Below are positions 36,669 to 44,815 of a stretch of DNA of 64,000 nucleotides, piece by piece. Made by a program: the position numbers and the translations under genes. A model generated the notes under the pieces. The model ran no database searches, was not told the origin of the DNA, and was given only the letters and a program-made list of their open reading frames with translations. Origin of the DNA: Dryocola sp032051265 (GTDB taxonomy: Bacteria > Pseudomonadota > Gammaproteobacteria > Enterobacterales > Enterobacteriaceae); contig DAMBYU010000001.1 in assembly GCA_032051265.1 (NCBI GenBank), forward strand, positions 310,001-374,000, in the 5' to 3' direction. The first letter of the stretch is position 1, and each line of letters starts with the position of its first letter.

Positions 36669-36715
36669 ATACTATATGTAGGGGGTTTGGGAATAATTGA
36701 CCGCTATATGGTGAG
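36669..36715 (-). promoter_or_regulatory. Pair of NrdR-box-like repeats upstream of nrdA
   Basis: Two related palindromic elements, atactatatgtaggg (36669-36683) and ccgctatatggtgag (36701-36715), share the CTATAT core spaced 32 bp (about three helix turns). That is the tandem layout known for NrdR repressor boxes. The nrdA promoter is expected to overlap them. Confidence 0.65.
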
Positions 36716-36880
36716 TATTCTAGTAACTAATCGGCTGAGAACAAGTATTGATTTTGGCGCTGATTTGAGGTTGTGGCAGGCGAAATTTCGCTAAGTCCAC
36801 GGCACATAAGGCCTGTGTCAATTGTCAATGGGATGCAAAAAAAATGATATTTTTGATCGAGTGCTGATTTCTTAAACTTA

Positions 36881-36918
36881 ATGGATAATTGCGCAACCTG
36901 ATGCTGCGCAAAATCCAT
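36881..36918 (-). terminator. Long hairpin downstream of ubiG
   Basis: atggat-aa-ttgcgca (36881-36895) pairs with tgcgcaa-aa-tccat (36905-36918), 10-47 bp after the ubiG stop on the minus strand. It probably ends ubiG transcripts but has no clear T-run. The remaining 36716-36880 stretch, between the nrdA control region and this hairpin, holds nothing recognisable. Confidence 0.5.
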
Positions 36919-36927
36919 AGTCTTAGC

Positions 36928-37683
36928 TTATGAATCGCGGGCCAGGCTACTTTCTGTATGCAACATATAGTTAACATCCACGCCGGGGCCGAGGCTGAAT
37001 TTGTTAGTCAGCGGGTTAAAGTGCAGCCCGGTCATATGGCGCTCGCGCAGCGGTGTTTCATCAACCCAGGCCAGAAGCTCGGCAGGCTTGATGAACTTCT
37101 TCACGTTATGCGTGCCTTTTGGCACCATGCGCAGGATATATTCGGCGCCGACAATGGCCATCAGCCAGGATTTACCGTTGCGGTTAAGCGTGGAGAAGAA
37201 GACATGGCCGCCCGGCTTTACCAGTTTTGCACAGGCCTTCACCACGGATTGCGGGTCGGGCACATGCTCCAGCATTTCCATGCAGGTGACCACATCATAA
37301 AGCCCGGCATGCTTGTCGGCATGTTGTTCAACCGTCTCCTGCACGTAATCCAGCTCAATACCGCTTTCCAGCGCATGCAGGCGCGCAACCTGCAGGGGTT
37401 CAAAACCCATGTCCAGCCCGGTTACGTTTGCTCCTTCACGAGCCATACTTTCAGCGAGAATGCCGCCGCCGCAGCCCACATCAAGCACCTTTTTTCCAAA
37501 CAGGCCGCCTGCACGTTGATTGATATAGCCCAGGCGCAGCGGGTTAATCCGGTGCAGCGGTTTAAATTCGCCTTCTGGATCCCACCAGCGTGACGCAACG
37601 GCTTCGAATTTGGCGATTTCGTCATGGTCGACATTCTGGGGGGTCGATTGACTGTGGATTACCGGTTGGTTTTCGGCATTCAT
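36928..37683 (-). CDS. ubiG: Ubiquinone biosynthesis O-methyltransferase UbiG
   Basis: This 251-residue SAM-dependent methyltransferase performs both O-methylations of ubiquinone synthesis. SAM motif I VLDVGCGGGILAESMA lies near residue 70; motif II is near DVVTCMEMLEHVPDP. The start MNAENQPV at 37683 is chosen by match to E. coli (MNAEKSPV) and an upstream GAG-rich site; the frame is open further but unlike the family. The N-terminal insertion (HSQSTPQ) makes it about 10 residues longer than in E. coli. Divergent from gyrA. Confidence 0.95.
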   Translation of the reverse strand: MNAENQPVIHSQSTPQNVDHDEIAKFEAVASRWWDPEGEFKPLHRINPLRLGYINQRAGGLFGKKVLDVGCGGGILAESMAREGANVTGLDMGFEPLQVARLHALESGIELDYVQETVEQHADKHAGLYDVVTCMEMLEHVPDPQSVVKACAKLVKPGGHVFFSTLNRNGKSWLMAIVGAEYILRMVPKGTHNVKKFIKPAELLAWVDETPLRERHMTGLHFNPLTNKFSLGPGVDVNYMLHTESSLARDS

Positions 37684-37789
37684 AGGGACTCTCACTCCTT
37701 GCTCGTTACGAACGGGAAGTATATCAGCCTGCGGCGACGAATAAAGCGCTGTGCAAACGCGTTCAGGTTTCCCCCCCACGCGGCGCTTG

Positions 37790-37798
37790 TGTTATAAT
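37790..37798 (+). promoter_or_regulatory. gyrA promoter, extended -10
   Basis: TGTTATAAT (extended -10: TG-n-TATAAT) is followed by a leader like that of E. coli gyrA, where supercoiling-sensitive transcription starts about 40 bp before the gene. The -35 region is poor (C-run), as expected for a relaxation-stimulated promoter. Confidence 0.75.
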
Positions 37799-37842
37799 TT
37801 GCGACCTTTGAATCCGGGACACAGTAGAGGGATAGCGGTTAC

Positions 37843-40479
37843 ATGAGCGACCTTGCCAGAGAAATTACACCGGTCAACATTGAGGAAGAGCTAAAGAGCT
37901 CGTATCTGGATTATGCGATGTCGGTTATTGTCGGCCGCGCACTGCCAGATGTCCGCGATGGACTCAAGCCGGTACACCGTCGCGTACTATACGCCATGAA
38001 CGTATTGGGCAATGACTGGAACAAAGCATACAAAAAATCCGCCCGTGTCGTTGGTGACGTAATCGGTAAATACCACCCTCATGGTGATACCGCCGTTTAT
38101 GACACGATCGTCCGTATGGCGCAGCCATTCTCCTTACGTTATATGTTGGTCGACGGCCAGGGTAACTTCGGTTCTGTCGACGGCGACTCCGCCGCAGCGA
38201 TGCGTTATACGGAAATCCGTATGTCGAAAATCGCCCACGAACTGATGGCCGACCTGGAAAAAGACACGGTGGATTTCGTCGATAACTACGACGGCACCGA
38301 GAAAATTCCGGATGTTATGCCAACCAAGATCCCGAACCTGCTGGTTAACGGTTCGTCCGGTATCGCGGTGGGTATGGCGACGAACATCCCGCCACATAAC
38401 ATCACCGAAGTGATCAACGGCTGTCTGGCCTACATTGAAGATGAGAACATCAGCGTAGAAGGGCTGATGGAACACATCCCGGGGCCTGACTTCCCAACGG
38501 CTGCCATCATCAATGGCCGTCGTGGCATTGAGGAAGCGTACCGTACCGGTCGCGGCAAAATCTACATTCGCGCGCGCGCGGATGTAGAAGCCGATGCCAA
38601 AACGGGCCGTGAAACTATTATTGTTCACGAAATCCCGTATCAGGTTAACAAAGCACGTCTTATCGAAAAAATCGCCGAGCTGGTGAAAGACAAGCGCGTT
38701 GAGGGCATCAGCGCCCTGCGCGATGAGTCCGATAAAGACGGGATGCGCATCGTTATCGAAATTAAACGCGATGCGGTGGGCGAGGTGGTGCTGAACAACC
38801 TCTACTCCCAGACCCAGCTTCAGACTTCCTTCGGTATCAACATGGTTGCCCTGCACCATGGCCAGCCGAAGATCATGAACCTGAAAGAGATCCTTTCGGC
38901 GTTCGTGCGCCACCGCCGTGAAGTGGTGACTCGCCGGACTATTTTCGAACTGCGTAAAGCTCGCGATCGTGCTCATATCCTTGAAGCACTGGCCGTTGCG
39001 CTGGCAAACATCGATCCAATCATCGAATTGATTCGTCGTGCGCCAACGCCTGCCGAAGCGAAAGCGGGACTGATTGCCCGTTCGTGGGAGCTGGGCAACG
39101 TTTCTGCGATGCTTGAGCGTGCCGGTGGCGATGCCGCGCGTCCTGAATGGCTGGAGCCAGAGTTTGGTATTCGTGACGGGCAATATTTCCTGACCGAGCA
39201 GCAGGCGCAGGCTATTTTGGATCTGCGTTTGCAGAAGCTGACCGGCCTTGAGCACGAAAAACTGCTCGACGAATACAAAGATCTGCTGGAGCAGATCGCT
39301 GAGTTGCTGCATATCCTGGGCAGCGCAGAGCGCCTGATGGAAGTCATCCGTGAAGAGCTGGAAGCCATGCGCGATCAGTTCGGTGATAACCGTCGCACCG
39401 AAATCACAGCGAACACCGCAGATATCAACATTGAAGATCTGATCAACCAGGAAGATGTGGTGGTCACCCTGTCTCACCAGGGCTATGTGAAATATCAGCC
39501 GCTGACCGATTACGAAGCGCAACGTCGCGGTGGTAAAGGTAAATCTGCCGCACGTATTAAAGAAGAAGACTTTATTGACCGTCTGCTGGTCGCCAACACC
39601 CACGATACGATCCTGCTGTTCTCCAGCCGTGGTCGCCTCTACTGGATGAAGGTTTACCAGCTGCCGGAAGCGAGCCGTGGCGCCCGTGGCCGTCCGATCG
39701 TTAACCTGCTGCCGCTGGAAGCTAACGAACGTATCACCGCGATCCTGCCGGTACGCGAATATGCTGAAGGCATTAACGTCTTCATGGCAACCGCAAGCGG
39801 TACGGTGAAGAAGACTGCGTTAACAGACTTCAGCCGTCCACGTTCTGCGGGCATTATTGCCGTTAACCTCAACGAGGGTGACGAGTTGATTGGCGTCGAT
39901 CTGACCGACGGCAGCAACGAGGCCATGCTGTTCTCAGCCGCCGGTAAAGTGGTGCGCTTCAAAGAAGACGCCGTTCGTACCATGGGCCGTACCGCAACAG
40001 GCGTTCGCGGTATCAAGCTTGCAGGCGTTGATAAGGTCGTTTCTCTGATCATTCCACGTGGCGAGGGGTCTATCCTCACCGTGACGCAGAATGGTTACGG
40101 TAAGCGTACTGCGGCGGACGAGTATCCAACCAAGTCGCGTGCGACTCAGGGCGTGATTTCCATTAAAGTGACCGAGCGTAACGGCAGCGTTGTTGGCGCG
40201 GTACAGGTGGAAGATACCGACCAGATCATGATGATTACCGATGCAGGCACGCTGGTTCGTACCCGCGTATCTGAGGTAAGCGTGGTCGGTCGTAACACCC
40301 AGGGCGTTATCCTTATCCGTACAGCGGAAGATGAAAACGTTGTCGGCCTGCAACGCGTTGCTGAGCCGGTAGATGAAGAAGAGCTGGATTCTATCGACGG
40401 CACCGTGGCGGAAGGTGATGATGAAATCGCACCAGAAGCCGAAGGCGACGACGATGTAGCGGACGACGCGGACGAATAA
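37843..40479 (+). CDS. gyrA: DNA gyrase subunit A
   Basis: This 878-residue subunit cuts and rejoins DNA and introduces negative supercoils with GyrB. The catalytic tyrosine is Tyr122 in AAMRYTEIR. The quinolone-resistance region reads HGDTAVYD, i.e. Thr83 and Asp87. The C-terminal beta-pinwheel contains the GyrA-box QRRGGKG near residue 562. An acidic tail (EGDDDVADDADE) follows. Length is 3 residues more than E. coli GyrA. An ATG behind GAGGG gives the standard MSDLAREITPVNIEEEL start. Confidence 0.98.
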   Translation: MSDLAREITPVNIEEELKSSYLDYAMSVIVGRALPDVRDGLKPVHRRVLYAMNVLGNDWNKAYKKSARVVGDVIGKYHPHGDTAVYDTIVRMAQPFSLRYMLVDGQGNFGSVDGDSAAAMRYTEIRMSKIAHELMADLEKDTVDFVDNYDGTEKIPDVMPTKIPNLLVNGSSGIAVGMATNIPPHNITEVINGCLAYIEDENISVEGLMEHIPGPDFPTAAIINGRRGIEEAYRTGRGKIYIRARADVEADAKTGRETIIVHEIPYQVNKARLIEKIAELVKDKRVEGISALRDESDKDGMRIVIEIKRDAVGEVVLNNLYSQTQLQTSFGINMVALHHGQPKIMNLKEILSAFVRHRREVVTRRTIFELRKARDRAHILEALAVALANIDPIIELIRRAPTPAEAKAGLIARSWELGNVSAMLERAGGDAARPEWLEPEFGIRDGQYFLTEQQAQAILDLRLQKLTGLEHEKLLDEYKDLLEQIAELLHILGSAERLMEVIREELEAMRDQFGDNRRTEITANTADINIEDLINQEDVVVTLSHQGYVKYQPLTDYEAQRRGGKGKSAARIKEEDFIDRLLVANTHDTILLFSSRGRLYWMKVYQLPEASRGARGRPIVNLLPLEANERITAILPVREYAEGINVFMATASGTVKKTALTDFSRPRSAGIIAVNLNEGDELIGVDLTDGSNEAMLFSAAGKVVRFKEDAVRTMGRTATGVRGIKLAGVDKVVSLIIPRGEGSILTVTQNGYGKRTAADEYPTKSRATQGVISIKVTERNGSVVGAVQVEDTDQIMMITDAGTLVRTRVSEVSVVGRNTQGVILIRTAEDENVVGLQRVAEPVDEEELDSIDGTVAEGDDEIAPEAEGDDDVADDADE

Positions 40480-40538
40480 TCCGCATTCTGCTGTCTGAAA
40501 CGGCTCGTCCTGCTACAGGTTGGTGCTTTTCAACGCTT

Positions 40539-40569
40539 AAAACGCCTGGTGCATTGCATCGGGCGTTTT
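40539..40569 (+). terminator. Rho-independent terminator of gyrA
   Basis: aaaacgcc (40539-40546) pairs with ggcgtttt (40562-40569), followed by gtatttta, about 60 bp after the gyrA stop. Confidence 0.8.
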
Positions 40570-40726
40570 GTATTTTAATGCCGAATAAGAAGGGCGTTAC
40601 GATGATGTATCCACCTGTTTCCAGCCGGCTAAACATCGTCAGTGTGGCAACGCGGTGTATCCAGGCACGACGCGATACAATGTACTATCCTTCCTGGCAT
40701 TCATGGCTCAATTAATAAGGCAAAAA

Positions 40727-41113
40727 ATGACTCTCCCTGAAAAATATATACATGTAGAACGCTGGGCATTCGGTGATACAGAACGGCAGGCGGATGAACT
40801 GGTGAAGCTGGTGCTTGATGGTGTGAAAACGGCCACCTGCTCCAACCTGGACGGAGAGGGTATTGCGCAACCGGGTGATATCTTTGTGGTGGTAGATGGC
40901 AAGAATGAGCCAGTTTGCGCAATAGAACTGACCACGGTAGAGATGAGCACTTTTGATCGGGTGGACGAATCCCATGCCCGGGCGGAAGGGGAAGGCGATC
41001 GCTCGCTGGCTTACTGGCGCCGCGAGCATAAACGCTTTTTTGAAGAGTACGATCTGTTCTCACCCGATATGACGCTGGTGCTGATGCACTTCAAGGTTAT
41101 CGAAAAGTTCTGA
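40727..41113 (+). CDS. ASCH domain-containing protein
   Basis: This 128-residue protein resembles the ASCH (PUA-like beta-barrel) family: a WAFGDTERQADELVKLVLDGVKTATCS start with the typical G-x-K-x-x-T signature, then the strand GDIFVVVDGKNEPVCAIELTTVE and FSPDMTLVLMHFKVI at the end. ASCH proteins bind RNA, and some bacterial members are ribonucleases or amidohydrolases; the role here is unknown. The ATG at 40727 (MTLPEKY) is chosen for its position before the conserved part, though no strong ribosome site is seen; upstream in-frame ATGs exist at 40655 and 40703. It stands alone between gyrA and rcsC. Confidence 0.82.
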   Translation: MTLPEKYIHVERWAFGDTERQADELVKLVLDGVKTATCSNLDGEGIAQPGDIFVVVDGKNEPVCAIELTTVEMSTFDRVDESHARAEGEGDRSLAYWRREHKRFFEEYDLFSPDMTLVLMHFKVIEKF

Positions 41114-41256
41114 TTGTCTTGCCTGATGGCCACTACCTCCCGCTAACGGATAAATAGTGATAGCGATAAACCCGTTTTCTTTGCCGTTGCGGGCTGCGGC
41201 TTTTGCGGCTACCTTATCGCCATCCAACGTATTGTTAATGCGCAACCAGGGTTAAT

Positions 41257-44106
41257 TTGAAATATCTCGTCTCTTTTCGCAACACGTTAAAAATCTCCCG
41301 CTATCTTTTCCGGGCGCTGGCGCTGCTGTTATGGCTGTTGATAGCCCTCTTTTCGGTGTTCTATATCGTTAATGCGCTGCATGAAAAAGAGTCGGATATT
41401 CGTCAGGAATTTAATACCAGCTTTGAGCAGGCGCAGCGCTATATTCAGCGTACCTCGGATGTGGTCAAGGAGCTGAAATATATTGCTGAAAACCGGCTCA
41501 GCGCCACGAACGGCGTGCTGCCTGCGATTGAAAGAGACGACAGCAAAGTTGAAACCCCAGGTTTCATGCCCCTGTTCCCGGATTCAGACTGTTCAGCCGT
41601 GAGCGCTTCCTGGCGCAACTCTTTGCAGTCGCTCGCCTGGTTCCTGCGATACTGGCGCGAAAATTTCTCTGCGGCCTACGATCTTAACCGTGTCTTCCTG
41701 GTGGGCGGCGACAATCTTTGTATGGCGGATTTTGGCCTGCGTGAAATGCCGCTTGAGCGGGAAAAAGCGCTGAAAACCCTGCATGAGCGTATCCTTAAAT
41801 ATCGCAATGCGCCACAGGATGAACGCAGCAACAGCATTTACTGGATTGGCCAGGGGCCGCGTCCCGGTATCGGTTATTTCTACACGCTAACGCCTGTTTA
41901 TCTGGCAAATCGCCTGCAGGCGCTGCTTGGCGTGGAGCAAACCGTGCGCATGGAAAACTTCCTCACGCCCGGAACGCTGCCGGTCGGCGTCACCCTTCTT
42001 GACGAAAATAGCCATCCGCTGATCACCCTCACCGGGCCTGAAACAAAAATAAAGCCTGACGCGCGCTGGATGCAGGAACGCTCATGGTTTGGCTATACAT
42101 CCGGCTTCAGGGAGCTGGTACTGAAGAAAAATCTTCCGCCGTCATCATTAAGCATTATTTATTCCGTGCCGGTCGACATAGTGCTCGAGCGTATCCGTAT
42201 GCTGATCCTGAACGCGGTGCTGCTGAATGTGCTGGTGGGGATCGTGCTGTTTACGCTTGCGCGTATGTACGAGCGAAGAATATTTATCCCGGCGGAAAAC
42301 GACGCGCAGCGTCTGGAAGAACATGAGCAGTTCAACCGTAAAATCGTAGCTTCCGCACCGGTGGGCATATGTATCCTGCGAACGCAGGACGGCACCAATA
42401 TACTGAGTAACGAGCTGGCGCATAATTACCTGAATATGCTCACGCACGAGGACCGACAGCGGCTCACGCAGATCATCTGCGGGCAGCAGGTGAACTTTGT
42501 CGACGTGGTAACCAGCAACCATACCAATCTGCAGATTAGCTTCGTTCACTCGCGGTATCGCAATGAAAACGTAGCAATTTGCGTGCTGGTGGATGTCAGC
42601 GCACGCGTGAAGATGGAAGAGTCGTTGCAGGAGATGGCGCAGGCTTCAGAACAGGCCAGCCAGTCGAAATCGATGTTCCTTGCCACCGTCAGCCACGAGC
42701 TTCGTACTCCGCTTTACGGCATTATCGGTAACCTCGATTTGCTGCAAACTAAAGCTTTGCCAAAAGGGGTCGATCGTCTGGTTACGGCGATGAACAACTC
42801 CTCAAGCCTGCTGCTGAAAATCATCAGCGATATTCTTGATTTCTCAAAAATTGAATCTGAACAACTGAAAATCGAACCGCGCGAGTTTTCACCGCGTGAG
42901 GTGATGAGCCACATCACGGCAAACTATTTGCCGCTGGTGGTGCGTAAACAGCTCGGCCTTTACTGCTTTATTGAACCGAATGTACCGCTGACGCTGCTGG
43001 GCGATCCGATGCGTTTGCAGCAGGTGATTTCTAATCTGTTGAGCAACGCGATCAAGTTTACCGATGTTGGCTGCATTATTTTGCACGTCTCGGTGGACGG
43101 GGATTATCTCCGCTTCCGGGTGCGTGATACCGGCGTGGGTATTCCTGCCAAAGAGGTAACGCGGCTGTTTGATCCGTTCTTCCAGGTAGGGACAGACGTG
43201 CAGCGAAACTTCCAGGGCACCGGTCTTGGGCTTGCTATCTGTGAAAAACTGATCAGCATGATGGACGGGGATATTTCGGTCGACACGGAATCCGGGATGG
43301 GCAGCCAGTTTACCATTCGTATTCCTCTTTATGCGGCGCAGTCCACGCCGCTTGCTCAGGTTGACGGCCTGGCAAACAAACGATGCTGGCTGGCGGTGCG
43401 GAATGCTTCACTGAGCGACTACCTTGAATCGCTGCTTAAGCAAAACAATATTCATACCGAGCTTTACTATGGCGAAGCACCGGACAGCGACGATGTGTTG
43501 ATAACCGACGATGCGCTGAAAGCGCCGTGGGGCGGGCGTGCGGCGATCATTTTCTGTCGCCGCCATATCGGTATCCCGCAGGAGCTGTCGCCTGGCTGCT
43601 GGACGCACAGCGTGGCTGCCCCTCATGACTTGCTGAATCTGCTGGGACGCATCTACAGCATTGATGTCGACGTGCCGGGCAGCACGACGGTAATGCATTC
43701 CCCAGGGGAAGCCTGCGAGCAGAATGACGACATGATGATCCTGGTGGTTGACGATCATCCGATTAACCGGCGTCTGCTGGCCGATCAGCTTGGATCGCTG
43801 GGCTACCAGTGTAAAACGGCGAATGACGGCGTGGATGCGCTCAACGTGCTGGGTAAAAATCATATTGATATTGTGCTCAGCGACGTAAATATGCCGAATA
43901 TGGATGGTTATCGTCTGACGCAGCGCATCCGTCAATTGGGGCTAACGTTACCGGTCATCGGCGTGACGGCGAACGCGCTTGCGGAAGAGAAACAGCGCTG
44001 TATCGAGTCGGGTATGGATAGCTGTCTGTCAAAACCGGTGACGCTGGATGTGATTAAGCAAACGCTGACCGTTTATGCGGCGCGTGTAAGAAGCAGCAGG
44101 AAATAA
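41257..44106 (+). CDS. rcsC: Hybrid sensor histidine kinase RcsC
   Basis: This 949-residue inner-membrane hybrid kinase of the Rcs envelope-stress phosphorelay has TM1 at about residues 20-42, a periplasmic domain to about 313 and TM2 at 314-336. A PAS-like linker follows, then the H-box ATVSHELRTPLYG (His near 479), an ATPase domain (NLLSNAIKF, DTGVGIP, GTGLGLAIC), an ABL-like spacer and a C-terminal receiver (ILVVDDHP, phospho-Asp in VLSDVNMPNMDG near residue 875). The start codon is TTG. It converges with rcsB and shares a terminator. Confidence 0.97.
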   Translation: MKYLVSFRNTLKISRYLFRALALLLWLLIALFSVFYIVNALHEKESDIRQEFNTSFEQAQRYIQRTSDVVKELKYIAENRLSATNGVLPAIERDDSKVETPGFMPLFPDSDCSAVSASWRNSLQSLAWFLRYWRENFSAAYDLNRVFLVGGDNLCMADFGLREMPLEREKALKTLHERILKYRNAPQDERSNSIYWIGQGPRPGIGYFYTLTPVYLANRLQALLGVEQTVRMENFLTPGTLPVGVTLLDENSHPLITLTGPETKIKPDARWMQERSWFGYTSGFRELVLKKNLPPSSLSIIYSVPVDIVLERIRMLILNAVLLNVLVGIVLFTLARMYERRIFIPAENDAQRLEEHEQFNRKIVASAPVGICILRTQDGTNILSNELAHNYLNMLTHEDRQRLTQIICGQQVNFVDVVTSNHTNLQISFVHSRYRNENVAICVLVDVSARVKMEESLQEMAQASEQASQSKSMFLATVSHELRTPLYGIIGNLDLLQTKALPKGVDRLVTAMNNSSSLLLKIISDILDFSKIESEQLKIEPREFSPREVMSHITANYLPLVVRKQLGLYCFIEPNVPLTLLGDPMRLQQVISNLLSNAIKFTDVGCIILHVSVDGDYLRFRVRDTGVGIPAKEVTRLFDPFFQVGTDVQRNFQGTGLGLAICEKLISMMDGDISVDTESGMGSQFTIRIPLYAAQSTPLAQVDGLANKRCWLAVRNASLSDYLESLLKQNNIHTELYYGEAPDSDDVLITDDALKAPWGGRAAIIFCRRHIGIPQELSPGCWTHSVAAPHDLLNLLGRIYSIDVDVPGSTTVMHSPGEACEQNDDMMILVVDDHPINRRLLADQLGSLGYQCKTANDGVDALNVLGKNHIDIVLSDVNMPNMDGYRLTQRIRQLGLTLPVIGVTANALAEEKQRCIESGMDSCLSKPVTLDVIKQTLTVYAARVRSSRK

Positions 44107-44113
44107 GCACAAT

Positions 44114-44141
44114 GCCCTCACCCCCGAGCGGAGGTGAGGGC
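44114..44141. terminator. Bidirectional hairpin rcsC / rcsB
   Basis: gccctcacc (44114-44122) pairs with ggtgagggc (44133-44141) in the 42-bp gap between the converging genes rcsC and rcsB. It is a strong stem with only a weak T-run further on (ctttttc). Confidence 0.7.
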
Positions 44142-44148
44142 GGAGGGA

Positions 44149-44799
44149 TTACTCTTTTTCAGCCGGTGACAGGCTTACGGAAGAGAGGTAATTCAACAGC
44201 GCGATATCGTTCTCAACACCCAGTTTCATCATCGCTGATTTCTTCTGGCTACTGATGGTCTTAATACTGCGGTTCAGCTTGCGGGCAATTTCTGTGACCA
44301 GGAACCCTTCAGCAAACAGGCGCAGCACTTCGCTCTCTTTTGGCGACAGGCGCTTGTCGCCGTAACCGCCAGCGCTGATTTTTTCCAGCAGGCGAGAAAC
44401 GCTTTCCGGCGTGAATTTCTTGCCCTTTTGCAGCGCGGCCAGCGCCTTAGGCAAGTCCGTTGGTGCGCCTTGCTTGAGCACAATCCCTTCGATATCCAGA
44501 TCCAACACGGCGCTCAGAATGGCCGGGTTGTTATTCATCGTCAGTACGATGACGGAGATATTCGGGAAATGACGTTTGATGTATTTGATAAGCGTAATAC
44601 CGTCACCGTATTTATCTCCGGGCATGGAGAGATCGGTAATCAGCACGTGCGCGTCTAATTTCGGAAGATTATTGATAAGCGCTGTGGAATCTTCAAACTC
44701 ACCGACAACATTCACCCACTCGATCTGCTCGAGGGACTTACGAATGCCGAACAGAACAATCGGATGGTCGTCGGCAATAATTACGTTCATATTGTTCAT
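44149..44799 (-). CDS. rcsB: Response regulator RcsB
   Basis: This 216-residue NarL/FixJ-type regulator controls capsule, motility, cell division and acid-resistance genes. It has a receiver domain with D10-D11 and phospho-Asp56 in ITDLSMPG, and a LuxR-type HTH (about 150-205: LSPKESEVLRLFAEGFLVTEIARKLNRSIKTISSQK). The start MNNMNVIIADD fits the E. coli length exactly; the frame runs upstream into rcsD. It lies 16 bp after rcsD and probably also has a promoter inside rcsD, as in E. coli. Confidence 0.97.
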   Translation of the reverse strand: MNNMNVIIADDHPIVLFGIRKSLEQIEWVNVVGEFEDSTALINNLPKLDAHVLITDLSMPGDKYGDGITLIKYIKRHFPNISVIVLTMNNNPAILSAVLDLDIEGIVLKQGAPTDLPKALAALQKGKKFTPESVSRLLEKISAGGYGDKRLSPKESEVLRLFAEGFLVTEIARKLNRSIKTISSQKKSAMMKLGVENDIALLNYLSSVSLSPAEKE

Positions 44800-44815
44800 G
44801 TAATAGGCTACCTTG

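Noticed and set aside
38134..39603. 489-codon open frame on the minus strand across gyrA
   Set aside because: Antisense shadow of gyrA with low-complexity composition and no family resemblance.
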